Part shown: piece after piece, positions 46,503-55,584 of the stretch | Numbering within the stretch: the stretch's first letter is position 1 | Layout: the number at the start of each line of letters is the position of its first letter | Source: a bacterium | Lineage (GTDB): Bacteria > Pseudomonadota > Alphaproteobacteria > Caulobacterales > Caulobacteraceae | Direction of reading: 5' to 3' | NCBI GenBank assembly: GCA_030824495.1 | Contig: JAVBXP010000029.1 | Coordinates: 1-64,000, forward strand | Length of the DNA stretch: 64,000 nt | Made by a program: the position numbers and the translations under genes | Notes under the pieces: generated by a model | What the model was told of the DNA's origin: nothing | Seen by the model: only the letters and a program-made list of their open reading frames with translations | Database searches by the model: none

Positions 46503-46994
46503 TCAGTCCTCGACGGTTTCGGCGACGCTGTCGGTGTGACGGGCGCGGAACTGCGCCAGACGTTCTGCCAGCGCCTCATCTGAGAGCGCCAGGATTTGGG
46601 CGGCTAGAAGGCCGGCGTTCTTTGCACCCGCCTCGCCGATGGCCAGGGTGGCGACCGGAATGCCGCCCGGCATCTGGACGATGGAAAGCAAGCTGTCCAT
46701 GCCCTTCAGGGCTCGAGACTCAACCGGCACGCCCAGCACGGGCAGTTCGGTGAGCGAGGCGGTCATGCCAGGCAGGTGTGCGGCGCCGCCGGCCCCGGCG
46801 ATGATCACCTTGAAGCCCGCGGCCTTGGCGCCCTTGGCGAAGGCGTACATGCGATCAGGGGTCCGGTGAGCCGAAACGACCTTGGCCTCATAGGCCACGC
46901 CGAGCGCGTCCAGGCTTTCCGCCGCAGCCTTCATCGTGGGCCAGTCGGACCGACTGCCCATGATGATTGCGACCTGCGCTTTTGTTGCGCTCAT
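46503..46994 (-). CDS. purE: 5-(carboxyamino)imidazole ribonucleotide mutase PurE
   Basis: A 163-residue class I PurE that converts N5-CAIR to [17 protein letters not shown] near residues 12-24, [10 protein letters not shown] near 40-49 and [11 protein letters not shown] near 67-77 carry the active-site residues. It is directly upstream of purK, as is usual, and divergent from the diguanylate cyclase gene. Confidence 0.96.
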   Translation of the reverse strand: MSATKAQVAIIMGSRSDWPTMKAAAESLDALGVAYEAKVVSAHRTPDRMYAFAKGAKAAGFKVIIAGAGGAAHLPGMTASLTELPVLGVPVESRALKGMDSLLSIVQMPGGIPVATLAIGEAGAKNAGLLAAQILALSDEALAERLAQFRARHTDSVAETVED

Positions 46995-47116
46995 TCCGAC
47001 ATGCCCCTTCGCGGAAAGGCGCGGAGTATAGGCGCCGCCCTTGCGCCCGCAACCAAGGACGTTCAGGATTCTGATCTGACTTGGAAATCTCTGATTCCCA
47101 TCGGAAAGAAGGCCGC

Positions 47117-47845
47117 ATGAAGATCACCGGCGCCCGTTCCGAATCCTTCTCCCCCATCCGCAAGCGCGATCCCGTCCAAACGGGGGGGCCTGCAACGTCC
47201 AACGCCGCCGCGCCGGCTGACCAGACCGCCTTCCTGGGGCTCAACGAAACCGACCTGACGCCCGCCGTGCAGGCAGCAATGCAGACCCTGCTGACCGAGA
47301 TCGGCGAGTTGCGCGGCGAGGTTTCGCGGCTGAAGGCCCGCCTGGTCGAGGTCGAGGGCTTGGCCGACCGCGACGCGCTGACCCCGCTGCTGAATCGCCG
47401 CGCCTTTGTGCGGGAGCTGTCGCGCGCCCGCACCTTCGCCCAGCGCTACGACGCTCCGGCCAGCCTTGTCTATTTCGACGTCGACGGCTTCAAGGGCGTC
47501 AACGACCGCTATGGCCACGCGGCGGGCGACGCCTGCCTGCACGCTGTGTCGGAGCGCCTGACCTCCAATGTCCGCGAGAGCGACATTGTCGGCCGAATGG
47601 GCGGGGATGAGTTCGCGGTGATCCTGGTTCAGGCCGACCAGGCTACGGCCGAGGCCAAGGCCGCCGGCCTGGCTCAAGCTATCGGAGACGCGCCTGTTCT
47701 GTTCGGCGAGTGGAGCGCTCCGCTCAGCGTCTCCTATGGGGTGCGCGAACTCTCGGCCGACATGGACCCCGAAGCCCTGATCGCCGAGGCGGACACCGCC
47801 ATGTTCAGCCACAAGCGCCAGCGGCGCGGCCTCGAGCCGCTCTAG
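47117..47845 (+). CDS. GGDEF diguanylate cyclase with intact product-inhibition site
   Basis: A 242-residue soluble protein. An N-terminal low-complexity region is followed by a short coiled coil (about 52-85) and a GGDEF domain (about 85-242). GGDEF is at residues 162-166. The inhibitory RxxD site (RESD, 153-156) lies five residues before it, so the enzyme should make c-di-GMP and be feedback-controlled. No sensor or receiver domain is present. This resembles Caulobacter DgcA, an inference from architecture. GAAAGAAGG upstream supports the ATG at 47117. Confidence 0.9.
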   Translation: MKITGARSESFSPIRKRDPVQTGGPATSNAAAPADQTAFLGLNETDLTPAVQAAMQTLLTEIGELRGEVSRLKARLVEVEGLADRDALTPLLNRRAFVRELSRARTFAQRYDAPASLVYFDVDGFKGVNDRYGHAAGDACLHAVSERLTSNVRESDIVGRMGGDEFAVILVQADQATAEAKAAGLAQAIGDAPVLFGEWSAPLSVSYGVRELSADMDPEALIAEADTAMFSHKRQRRGLEPL

Positions 47846-47854
47846 CCTGCGCGT

Positions 47855-48079
47855 TTAGGCGATGATGTCCGGCGTCTGCTGATCCCTCAGGCGCTCGATC
47901 TCGTCCTTCAGCGCGAGCTTCTTTCGCTTCAGACGGGCGATCACCATCATGTCTGGGATTGGCGCGACACCAATGGCCTGGACGGCGACATCGAGATCCG
48001 AATGCTCCTGCATCAGGATTCGCAGCCGTGGGCCTAGCGCGGCCTCCGGATCATCCCTCTCGTCGTCATTCATACCCAT
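47855..48079 (-). CDS. DUF465 (YdcH-like) small coiled-coil protein
   Basis: A 74-residue helical-hairpin protein of the DUF465 family. LRILMQEHSDLDVAV near residues 19-33 and VIARLKRKKLALKDEIERL near 46-64 form the two helices. The function of the family is not settled. A second DUF465 gene lies at 49354. A Met at the third codon is an alternative start. It is convergent with the cyclase gene, with a 9-base gap. Confidence 0.82.
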   Translation of the reverse strand: MGMNDDERDDPEAALGPRLRILMQEHSDLDVAVQAIGVAPIPDMMVIARLKRKKLALKDEIERLRDQQTPDIIA

Positions 48080-48176
48080 ACCGTCCCGCAGCCTTCAACG
48101 AAGGCTATAACTCGAAAGAACAAGCTCGACCGCCGACGCCCATCGGCGCTGATAATGCCACGCTCCCAGCCACGGT

Positions 48177-48623
48177 CTAGCTCAGTGCGCTCGCCAGGCG
48201 AGCGAGAGCCTCATCGGGCGCTGCAATACCCCAGGCGCGCGAAGCGGCCTGCAGCGCGGCCAGGGCGGGGACCCCGCCGCGACGGTTTTCGGTCAGGGCT
48301 TCGAAGGTTTCCATGAGCACCCGCTCGGCGCGCAGCTCCACCGACTTCACGTCCTCGCGCAGCCCTTCGCGCGCGCCGTCATCGACGGCGGGAAAGGCAG
48401 ACTTCAAGGTCCGGCGGACCTCGCGGACCGGCTTCAACACCCGGCTGTCCCACACCTTGCCGGCGTTGGCGGCTTGGGCGAGCACCGCGGCGTTCGCGCC
48501 CTCGGCCCAAACGGCCCAGAGCAGAAACGAGGTGTTCAGGTCGTGGTCGTCCTGCAGGGCCAGGCACGCCTCAGGCACGCCGGGCCGCGCATAGGCTTCG
48601 AGCGTCCAATCCCAAAGCGACAT
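48177..48623 (-). CDS. TIGR02444 family protein
   Basis: A 148-residue helical protein of the TIGR02444/DUF2390 family. It begins SLWDWTLEAYARPGVPEACL, followed by LNTSFLLWAVWAEG near residues 29-42. The family has no known activity. It starts 1 base after the ubiX stop and is therefore coupled to it. The C-terminal half is alanine-rich. Confidence 0.8.
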   Translation of the reverse strand: MSLWDWTLEAYARPGVPEACLALQDDHDLNTSFLLWAVWAEGANAAVLAQAANAGKVWDSRVLKPVREVRRTLKSAFPAVDDGAREGLREDVKSVELRAERVLMETFEALTENRRGGVPALAALQAASRAWGIAAPDEALARLASALS

Positions 48624-48624
48624 G

Positions 48625-49224
48625 TCAGGCGTCCCCCGTCAGCGGGCCGACGTCCTGGCCCCACCGCTTCACGGGCCGCCAGGAGAGGCCGAACAGATCC
48701 AGGGCGCGCCCGACCGACTGATCGACCATGTCTTCGAGGGTCACAGGCTTGGCGTAGAAGGCCGGCAGCGGCGGGGCGATGATCGCGCCCATCTCCGCCA
48801 GCCGGACCATGGTCCGCAGATGGCCCAGATGCAGCGGCGTCTCGCGCACCATCAGCACCAGGGGACGGCGCTCCTTGAGCGTCACGTCGGCGGCCCTGGT
48901 CAGCAGGGATGACGTCACCCCCGTCGCGATCTCGCTCATGGTCCGCACCGAGCAGGGGGCGATGATCATGCCGAGGGTTGGGAACGATCCGGACGCCACC
49001 GAGGCGCCGACATCGCCGACCTTGTGGATCACATCCGCGCGAGCTTGCGCATCGGCGATCGATAATGACGTCTCCTGCGCCAGGGTCAGCGCAGCGGCCT
49101 TCGAGAAGATCAAATGGCTTTCGACAGACAGCTCGCGACAGGCGTCCAACACCCGCAGGCCATAGGTTACGCCGCTCGCGCCGGAGACGCCGACCACCAG
49201 GCGTGGCCGCTCAGGTTTGGTCAT
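48625..49224 (-). CDS. ubiX: Flavin prenyltransferase UbiX
   Basis: A 199-residue flavoprotein that prenylates FMN to make the cofactor of UbiD-type decarboxylases, used in ubiquinone synthesis. The FMN loop VGVSGASGVTYGLRVL is near residues 11-26, with MIIAPCSVRTMSEIATG near 85-101 and VLMVRETPLHLGHLRTM near 122-138. No ubiD is nearby. The TIGR02444 gene follows with a 1-base gap. Confidence 0.94.
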   Translation of the reverse strand: MTKPERPRLVVGVSGASGVTYGLRVLDACRELSVESHLIFSKAAALTLAQETSLSIADAQARADVIHKVGDVGASVASGSFPTLGMIIAPCSVRTMSEIATGVTSSLLTRAADVTLKERRPLVLMVRETPLHLGHLRTMVRLAEMGAIIAPPLPAFYAKPVTLEDMVDQSVGRALDLFGLSWRPVKRWGQDVGPLTGDA

Positions 49225-49353
49225 GCCTTTGGGTCTCCACCGCAGGTTTCAAGGTCCGACAACCTAGGCCGGACTGCAAACATATGTGATCTGACAGGCC
49301 AGACCAGCGGGTGTTCACTCTTGGTGTTTGGTTCAACAAGGAGATGACACGTC

Positions 49354-49527
49354 ATGGCCGTTGAAGCCCGTATCCGTGAACTTGGATCGCGCCATCAGAA
49401 ACTCGAAACCGCGATCCAGGAGGAGACGAAGAGGCCGGCCTCAGACGCCATCAAGCTCAGGGAAATGAAGCTTCAGAAGCTCAAGCTCAAGGAAGAAATC
49501 GAGGCTCTCGGCGCGCGAGCGCACTAG
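49354..49527 (+). CDS. DUF465 (YdcH-like) short protein
   Basis: A 57-residue protein: MAVEARIRELGSRHQKLETA then KLREMKLQKLKLKEEIEALG, a helical hairpin of the DUF465 type. The start is set by AAGGAG ten bases upstream of the ATG. It is shorter than, and clearly related to, the DUF465 gene at 47855. It is divergent from ubiX. Confidence 0.83.
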   Translation: MAVEARIRELGSRHQKLETAIQEETKRPASDAIKLREMKLQKLKLKEEIEALGARAH

Positions 49528-49635
49528 GGCCCGAGCTCTTCCTTGTCCGTGGGGGTGGGCCGGACGTCAGGCGACCCTGTTAGACCGTCTCCCTGGTCCC
49601 CGGAGGCGGTCATCAGGGCCGCCTGAGCGTTCATT

Positions 49636-49662
49636 CCAGGGAAGGGCCGAGCCCTTCCCTGG
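49636..49662. terminator. Strong hairpin between DUF465 and DUF1013 genes
   Basis: CCAGGGAAGGGC and GCCCTTCCCTGG form a perfect 12-bp stem around CGA, between two convergent genes. There is no T-run on either side, so intrinsic termination is uncertain, but position and strength fit a two-way 3'-end hairpin. Confidence 0.5.
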
Positions 49663-49674
49663 CGTCGATATCCC

Positions 49675-50340
49675 CTAGTCTTCGTCGCCGTCTTCGTCGT
49701 CGTAATGGGGCTGCTCAGCCTCATGGACCTCGGCCCGCGCGGCGGGTGCGCCGGTTTCAGACGCCGGCTCCAAGGTCGGACCATCGACGATGCCGCGCTT
49801 GGCGTCGTCCTTGGCCTTCTTTTCAGCGGCCTTCTTCACCACCGCATCAAGTTCCATCTGGGTCGAAAGGCCCAGGGTCACCGGATCGACCGGCTTGATG
49901 TTCGCCGAGTTCCAGTGGCCCCGATTACGCACCTGGTCGATGGTCGCCTTGGTGGTGCCCAGCAGGCGGGCGATCTGGCTGTCGGCCACCTCTGGGTGGT
50001 TGCGGATGAACCAGGCGATGGCGTCCGGACGGTCCTGGCGACGCGACACCGGGGTGTAGCGTGGAGCCTTCTTCACCGGCTTCAGCAGCTCGGCGTGGCG
50101 GCTCTTCTGGGCGACCATGCGGTACTTCGGATTGCCCTGCGCCTTGTCCAGTTCCTCGCGGGAAAGCTGGCCATTGGCGATCGGGTCGGCGCCGCGAATG
50201 TCGCGCGCCACTTCGCCGTCGGCGATGCCTTTGACTTCCAGCGGATGCAGGCCGCAGAAGTCCGCGACCTGGTCGAAGGTCAGCGAGGTGTTGTCGACCA
50301 ACCAGACGGCGGTCGCCTTCGGCATCAGGATGTCGGTCAT
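49675..50340 (-). CDS. DUF1013 / TrcR-type cell-cycle transcriptional regulator
   Basis: A 221-residue protein of the alphaproteobacterial DUF1013 family, annotated in several genomes as cell cycle regulator TrcR. The core begins ATAVWLVDNTSLTFDQVADF at residue 9; a helix-turn-helix-like segment VADSQIARLLGTTKATIDQV lies near 118-137. The C-terminus is acidic (DDEDGDED). The ATG at 50340 has GGGGAA eight bases upstream; a longer frame to 50391 is less likely. Confidence 0.87.
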   Translation of the reverse strand: MTDILMPKATAVWLVDNTSLTFDQVADFCGLHPLEVKGIADGEVARDIRGADPIANGQLSREELDKAQGNPKYRMVAQKSRHAELLKPVKKAPRYTPVSRRQDRPDAIAWFIRNHPEVADSQIARLLGTTKATIDQVRNRGHWNSANIKPVDPVTLGLSTQMELDAVVKKAAEKKAKDDAKRGIVDGPTLEPASETGAPAARAEVHEAEQPHYDDEDGDED

Positions 50341-50549
50341 GACGGTCTTCCCCAAAATGACGGCGCCCGGCCTTTCGGCCGGGCGGTGCAATGAAGCAAC
50401 CTGTCATATAGGCGGGTTCAGCGCCCAAGAAAACGACAATCCTCGGCGCGGCTCCGCGGCAAAGTCCGTCAGGGCGATGTTCGCGCGAGACAATTACCAC
50501 GGACGTGCCAAAGTCATTCCAACAATGACCCCTTGGGAGGGCTCCAGGA

Positions 50550-50894
50550 ATGAAGGGCGCGATCCTTCCGATCGCCGCCGCGGCCATGCTGACGGCGTGC
50601 GCGACAACACCAACCACCACGGCGGCGCTCGGGCCCCAGTCGCCTGACTACAGCAACTTGTCGTGTAGTCAGTTGGCCTCCGAACTGGCCCTCACCCACC
50701 GGGCCTATGTCTCAGCCAGCAAACGCGAGCGCGAGCCGCGTGAAGGCCAGACGGCCCAAGCATTCCTATTCCCGGCTTCGCTCGGAGCTCCGCCGCCAGC
50801 CGCCAGCGCCCGGCTGCTCGCCCGGCTCGACGACCTGAAACGGGCGTCACGCGCCAAGCGCTGCTCCAGCATGTCGAAGACCGCTACAGCCTAG
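50550..50894 (+). CDS. Small hypothetical lipoprotein
   Basis: A 114-residue protein with a lipoprotein leader (MLTAC, Cys17). The mature part has conserved-looking SNLSCSQLASELALTHRAY near residues 35-53 and ends with a Cys-containing basic tail. Two mature cysteines could form a disulfide. No family is recognised. GGGAGGG upstream supports the ATG. It is divergent from the DUF1013 gene. Confidence 0.75.
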   Translation: MKGAILPIAAAAMLTACATTPTTTAALGPQSPDYSNLSCSQLASELALTHRAYVSASKREREPREGQTAQAFLFPASLGAPPPAASARLLARLDDLKRASRAKRCSSMSKTATA

Positions 50895-50943
50895 CTTGGT
50901 TCACCGAACTTCGATTGCCATGAATCGCGGGCGCCCATAGCAA

Positions 50944-51690
50944 ATGGTCATGGCGCGCATCGAACTCCCCCGTATCGGCACCCCCGACACCATCATCGGC
51001 GGGCGCTCAGCTCGCGACGGCTACCAGCGAGGCTGGGGCCTGATGCATGCCGACCTGGCGCAACAGGTCGCAGCAGACAAGCTCTACCAAGCCGCCGCGG
51101 AGGCCAGCGGAGGCTGGTCGGTCATGGTCGAGGCCAAGCGGATGAACCTGTTCCTCATCCTGACCATGTTCGCCGACCGCCTGGATGGCCACGACGTGAT
51201 CGAGTTCGGATCGTTCCGGGGCGGCAACGCCCTGTTCATGGCCTATCTGATGAAGGCCCTCTATCCGAAGGCCAAGGTCTATGCCTGCGACACCTATGCC
51301 GGCATGCCGACGACAGACGCCGCCCGGGACCTGCATGGGGCGGGCGATTTCTCGGAAGCCTCCTACGAGGCCCTGGCCAAGCGGCGCGATAAGCTGAAGC
51401 TGAAGAATCTGGAGATCGTGAAGGGCCTGTTCCAGGATACCTTCCCGGTCATCGCCAAGAAGCGGCCCCGCTTCGCCCTCGCCCATATCGACTGCGACAT
51501 CTATTCCGGCGTGAAGTATGCGCAGGACGAGGTCTGGCCGTTCATGGCTAAGGGCGGCTACGTCGTCTACGACGACGCCGACGCCCCCTCCTGCATCGGC
51601 GCCACCGAAGCCGTCGAACAACTGGTCATGGAGCGCCGCCTGCACTCAGAGCAGGTCTGGCCGCACTGGGTGTTCCGAGCCGGGCTGTAG
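50944..51690 (+). CDS. TylF/MycF-like class I methyltransferase
   Basis: A 248-residue SAM-dependent methyltransferase of the TylF/macrocin O-methyltransferase group. The SAM loop is IEFGSFRGGNALFMAYL near residues 89-105; CDTYAGMP near 116 and HIDCDIYSGVKYAQDEVWPF near 181-200 give the metal and acid positions. The natural substrate here is not the antibiotic; a sugar or lipid-linked acceptor is possible. A second Met two codons in is an alternative start. A palindromic element follows. Confidence 0.85.
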   Translation: MVMARIELPRIGTPDTIIGGRSARDGYQRGWGLMHADLAQQVAADKLYQAAAEASGGWSVMVEAKRMNLFLILTMFADRLDGHDVIEFGSFRGGNALFMAYLMKALYPKAKVYACDTYAGMPTTDAARDLHGAGDFSEASYEALAKRRDKLKLKNLEIVKGLFQDTFPVIAKKRPRFALAHIDCDIYSGVKYAQDEVWPFMAKGGYVVYDDADAPSCIGATEAVEQLVMERRLHSEQVWPHWVFRAGL

Positions 51691-51706
51691 GCCCCTCACC
51701 CACAGA

Positions 51707-51812
51707 TCGTCATGGCCGGCCTCTTGTGCCGGCCATCCATAGACATTCACGTGGGAAGTTTGCCTGAGCGTTTCGTGTGTATGGATCCCCGGGACGAACC
51801 CGGGGATGACGA
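51707..51812. repeat. GTCATCC palindromic element, copy 5
   Basis: A 106-base element, same length as the copy at 25538. Arms 51707-51741 and 51780-51812, ends TCGTCAT/ATGACGA. The left arm has GGCCGGC...GCCGGCC, as in copy 3; the right arm instead has TCCCCGGG...CCCGGGGA, a different but fully paired hairpin. It lies between two convergent stops (51690 and 51839). Confidence 0.85.
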
Positions 51813-51838
51813 ACTTTTAGGGGGTGGATGGGGCGCCT

Positions 51839-52984
51839 CTACGCGTCCAGCGGCCGGCGCCCGACAATGCGCAGACCATAGCCGCCGGAACCGGGCAGGA
51901 CGGTGGCGCTGTTGGACAGCAACTCCATGTCGCGCACGCCGAGGTCCAAGAGGATCTGGGCGCCGACGCCGTAGTCGCGCAGCACGTTCGCGCCATGGTC
52001 CGCGCCCGGCTCGGCGCCATACCGCTCCGACAGCCAGGCAGGGTTGGAGTCACGGATGAACACCGCCACCCCCGCGCCCTCATAGTCGGCGATGGCCTGC
52101 AACGCCTTGGGCACATAATCCCGGCGGCTTTCCTTGTGGCCCAGCATATCGGCGGCGAAATCGACGCGGTGCATGCGCACCAGGGTCGGCTTGTCGGCGT
52201 CGATCTTGCCCTTGGTCAGGACCACATGCTCGGTCTTGTCGAGGATGTTGCGGTAGATGAGCATCCGGAAGCGGCCGCCATAGGCGCTGTCGAACGGCGT
52301 CTCCAGCACCCGCTCGACTTGGCGCTCGGTGCGGCGGCGATAGGCGATCAGGTCGGCGATGGTGCCGATCTTCAGGCCGTGGAGCTGGGCGAACGAGATC
52401 AGGTCCGGCAGGCGGGCCATCGACCCGTCGTCCTTCATGATCTCGCAGATCACGCCGGCCGGGTTCAGACCAGCCATGCGGCTGATGTCGACGGCGGCCT
52501 CGGTATGACCGGCGCGGACGAGCACGCCGCCGTCCTTGGCGACCAGCGGGAACACGTGGCCGGGCGAGACGATCTCGTCGGCGCCCTTGGTGGGATCGAC
52601 GGCCACGGCGATCGTGTGGGCGCGGTCATGGGCCGAGATGCCGGTCGTCACGCCTTCGCGCGCCTCGACCGAAACGGTGAACGCCGTGCCGTGGCCCGAC
52701 TGGTTGTCGATCGCCATCGGCGGCAAGCGCAGCGCGCGGGCGCGCTCGGCCGTGATCGACAGGCAGATCAGGCCGCGCGCGTGCTTGGCCATGAAGTTGA
52801 TCTGATCGGGCGTCGCAAACTGGGCCGGGATGATGACATCGCCCTCGTTCTCGCGATCCTCGGCGTCGACCAGGATGTAGGGCCGCCCATTGCGGGCGTC
52901 CTCGATGATGTCCTCGATCGGCGAGATCGCCGATTCATGCGGCGCATCGCCGTTGGCGGGGGACGCGTGGTGGGGGGCGGTCAT
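51839..52984 (-). CDS. ribB: 3,4-dihydroxy-2-butanone-4-phosphate synthase with degenerate GTP cyclohydrolase II domain
   Basis: A 381-residue riboflavin biosynthesis protein. The N-terminal RibB domain (about 20-225) is intact: DAEDRENEGDVI, SGHGTAFTVS and HTEAAVDISRMAGL. The C-terminal part (about 230-381) follows the RibA fold, but the zinc cysteines and CDCG motif are absent (it reads DMLGHKESRRDYVP), so GTP cyclohydrolase II activity is not expected. It shares 4 bases with the FMN reductase gene and is the last of three overlapping genes. Confidence 0.92.
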   Translation of the reverse strand: MTAPHHASPANGDAPHESAISPIEDIIEDARNGRPYILVDAEDRENEGDVIIPAQFATPDQINFMAKHARGLICLSITAERARALRLPPMAIDNQSGHGTAFTVSVEAREGVTTGISAHDRAHTIAVAVDPTKGADEIVSPGHVFPLVAKDGGVLVRAGHTEAAVDISRMAGLNPAGVICEIMKDDGSMARLPDLISFAQLHGLKIGTIADLIAYRRRTERQVERVLETPFDSAYGGRFRMLIYRNILDKTEHVVLTKGKIDADKPTLVRMHRVDFAADMLGHKESRRDYVPKALQAIADYEGAGVAVFIRDSNPAWLSERYGAEPGADHGANVLRDYGVGAQILLDLGVRDMELLSNSATVLPGSGGYGLRIVGRRPLDA

Positions 52985-53556
52985 GTACGGGCCTTCATCT
53001 TGGCGAAGTCCAGGACCTGCTCGCCAACGGTGGTAAGTTGCCAGGCGTCCTTGGCCTCGTTGCAGGCGCCGGTGGCGTCGAACAGGGGGGACGTCGAGTT
53101 GAGGGCTGCGCCGAACGGCGTCGGCCAGCCCCGCAGCGCATGTATGATCGAGCGCAGCGTTGTCAAAGTGGTGCCCGCGGCCTGCCAGCCATCGGCGGTG
53201 ATGATGCAGCCGACCGCGCGATCGGTCAGATAGGGCCGCTCATCGGTGCGCAGCACCTCAAGCGTATCCAGGGCGTTCTTGATCACCCCGGAGATCGAGC
53301 CGTGATAGCCGGGACTGGCGACGATCACGCCGTCCGCCTGACGCACGGTGTCGGCCAGCAGCTTCTGCTTGTCGGTCTGTTCGGCGTTGGCCGGATTGAA
53401 GATCGGCAGGTGGCTCAGGAACTCGCCGCCGAGCAGGCGGGTCTCCCCGCCCCCGGCTTCGACGGTCCGCAAGGCGAACTGCAGAGCGCACTCGCTGGAC
53501 GACCCGGGACGGGTGGTGCCGCCGATGCCGACGATCAGCGGCTTACGCACAGTCAT
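52981..53556 (-). CDS. NADPH-dependent FMN reductase
   Basis: A 191-residue flavodoxin-fold reductase. The phosphate loop GIGGTTRPGSSSE is at about residues 11-23 and the flavin segment VASPGYHGSISGVIKNALDTL near 80-100. It resembles SsuE/MsuE-type FMN reductases that supply reduced flavin to monooxygenases. It overlaps the acyl-CoA synthetase gene upstream and ribB downstream by 4 bases each. Placement next to a riboflavin gene fits flavin supply, an inference. Confidence 0.88.
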   Translation of the reverse strand: MTVRKPLIVGIGGTTRPGSSSECALQFALRTVEAGGGETRLLGGEFLSHLPIFNPANAEQTDKQKLLADTVRQADGVIVASPGYHGSISGVIKNALDTLEVLRTDERPYLTDRAVGCIITADGWQAAGTTLTTLRSIIHALRGWPTPFGAALNSTSPLFDATGACNEAKDAWQLTTVGEQVLDFAKMKART

Positions 53557-55325
53557 GCCTCACCCTCGAACACCTTCTTCAGCTCCGTCTTCACGATCTT
53601 GCCGTTGGCGTTTCGTGGCAGGGTTTCGGGCCAGAAGACGACCTTCACCGGAACCTTGAACGCCGCCAGCCGCTCGCGAACGAACGCCTTCAGCTCCGCC
53701 TCGTCGGCCCTGCCGCCCGGCTTCAGGTGAACCACGGCGGCCGGTTCCTCGCCCAGCGTCTTGTGCGGGATGCCTACCAAGGCGGCGTCCATCACGTCGG
53801 GGTGGTCGTACAGCACATTCTCCACCTCGACGCAGTAGATGTTTTCACCACCGCGGATCAGCATGTCCTTGGCCCGGTCGACGATAAACAGGAAGCCCTC
53901 GTCGTCCAGCCGCGCCAGATCCCCAGTGCGCAGCCAGCCGTTGACGAAGGTTTCGGCCGTGGCCTCCGGCTTGTTCCAGTAGCCCTTCACGACCTGCGGT
54001 CCCTTGACCCACAGCTCGCCGACGACGTTCGGCGCCAGGACGGTCTTGCCGTCGGCCGGGTCACGGATCTCCATCTCGCCGACCGGCGCGGCCGGGCCGG
54101 CGCTGTCGGGGCGGTTCTCGTAATCCTTGCCCAGGTGCGAGGTGAAGGTGGCGGTGGTCTCGGTCATCCCCCAGCCGTTGCCGGGCTGAGAGGCGGGGAA
54201 CACCTCGACGATCTTGCGCACCAGTTCCGGCGCCGAGGGCGCCCCGCCATAGGCCACCGACATCAGGCTGGAGAGGTCGTATTTCTCGCGGGCCGGGTGC
54301 TCGATCAGCTGCCAGGCGATGGTCGGCACGCCGCCGGTGGAATTCACCTTCTCACGCTCGATCAGGGCCATGGCCGGCTCGGTGTCCCAGCGGCGCATCA
54401 GCACGATCTTGCCGCCCGAATTCATGGCCGGCGACAGGTTGGCGCTCAGCCCCGTGGCGTGGAACATCGGCACCACCAGCAGGTTCACCCGCTGGGGCAG
54501 CTTGTGCGGATCGGATTCCGGCAAGGGCTGGCCGGCGCGAAGAAAGTTCCGCGTCGCCGAGATGCCGCTGGCCATGATGTTCGAGGTCATGTTGCGATGG
54601 GTGCCGAGCGCGCCCTTCGGCTTACCCGTAGTGCCCGAGGTATAGAGGATCGTCGCGTCGTCCTCGGGCTCCAGCGGCACGTCGGGCAACGGCTGGTCGG
54701 CCAGCAGGCCCCAGTCGTTCACCTTGCCGATCACGTCTTCCAGGCGGCGCACCTTCGGGTCGGTGGGGTCCGCGGCCAGGCGCGGCGCATAGACCTTCTC
54801 CAGGCTGGGCAAGGCGTCGAACGAGGCGGTGATCCGCTCCAACCGCTCATCGTCGACGATGGCGATCTTGGTCCCGGAATCGGCCAGGCCGTATTCCAGC
54901 TCCGGCCCGGTCCACCAGGCGTTCAGCGGCGTGACGATCGCGCCGGCCAGGATCCCGGCCCAGAACGCCACCGGCCATTCGGGGATGTTGCGCATGATGA
55001 CGGCGACGCGGTCGCCCTTCTTCACGCCGTCCGCCTGAAGCTGGCGGGCCAGGGTGATGGTCGCGCGGGCGAAGGTCTCGAAGGTGGCGCGGTCGTCCTC
55101 ATAGACCAGGAACTCGCGGTCCTGGAACGTGCGGCCGTTCAGGAAGATGTCGCGCAGCGTGGCCGGCGCGTTCTTCCAGGTGCGGGTGTTCACGCCCCGG
55201 ATCACCTTCTCCTCGATCTCGAAGCGTTGGCCCGGCGCGGTGAGCTGCGCATGGGCCTGGGCCAGCGACACCACCGGCCAGGTGGAAGCTGCGGGGGGCG
55301 GCGTCTGGGTCTGCACGTCGGTCAC
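53553..55325 (-). CDS. Acyl-CoA synthetase (class I adenylate-forming)
   Basis: A 590-residue AMP-forming ligase. ILYTSGTTGKPKGALGTH is near residue 227, GWGMTETTATF near 386, GWLRTGDLARLDDEGFLFI near 470 and the catalytic Lys in NANGKIVKTELKKV near 580. The start is GTG with GAGGA seven bases upstream. It is first in an operon with an FMN reductase and ribB (4-base overlaps). Substrate is probably a fatty or aryl acid; the relation to flavin metabolism is unexplained. Confidence 0.91.
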   Translation of the reverse strand: MTDVQTQTPPPAASTWPVVSLAQAHAQLTAPGQRFEIEEKVIRGVNTRTWKNAPATLRDIFLNGRTFQDREFLVYEDDRATFETFARATITLARQLQADGVKKGDRVAVIMRNIPEWPVAFWAGILAGAIVTPLNAWWTGPELEYGLADSGTKIAIVDDERLERITASFDALPSLEKVYAPRLAADPTDPKVRRLEDVIGKVNDWGLLADQPLPDVPLEPEDDATILYTSGTTGKPKGALGTHRNMTSNIMASGISATRNFLRAGQPLPESDPHKLPQRVNLLVVPMFHATGLSANLSPAMNSGGKIVLMRRWDTEPAMALIEREKVNSTGGVPTIAWQLIEHPAREKYDLSSLMSVAYGGAPSAPELVRKIVEVFPASQPGNGWGMTETTATFTSHLGKDYENRPDSAGPAAPVGEMEIRDPADGKTVLAPNVVGELWVKGPQVVKGYWNKPEATAETFVNGWLRTGDLARLDDEGFLFIVDRAKDMLIRGGENIYCVEVENVLYDHPDVMDAALVGIPHKTLGEEPAAVVHLKPGGRADEAELKAFVRERLAAFKVPVKVVFWPETLPRNANGKIVKTELKKVFEGEA

Positions 55326-55584
55326 GCAATGTCCTCGAGAATGAAACAGCTAAAAATGCAGAGAAGGAGCTTCCAAAAACGGAGCCCCGCACACTAGCGT
55401 CAGGCTTCCCGCCCGGTACACCCTTGGTTTCAGATTGAGCCGCGACATCGCGAACCATCGAAGCGGCGGACTCATAGGTCAAAAAAATCCGAGCCGATGT
55501 CGAATCCGGCCGCCGCCGAACGACCAGTCGCATTCAAGGCGGGTTCGAGGAACACTCGCCAAGACAGCCGAAAGGAAAGAAGCC

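Noticed and set aside
51824..53233. A 469-residue open frame opposite ribB and the FMN reductase
   Set aside because: Composition (His/Asp/Val/Gly-rich, no motifs) marks it as a shadow of high-GC codons on the other strand.
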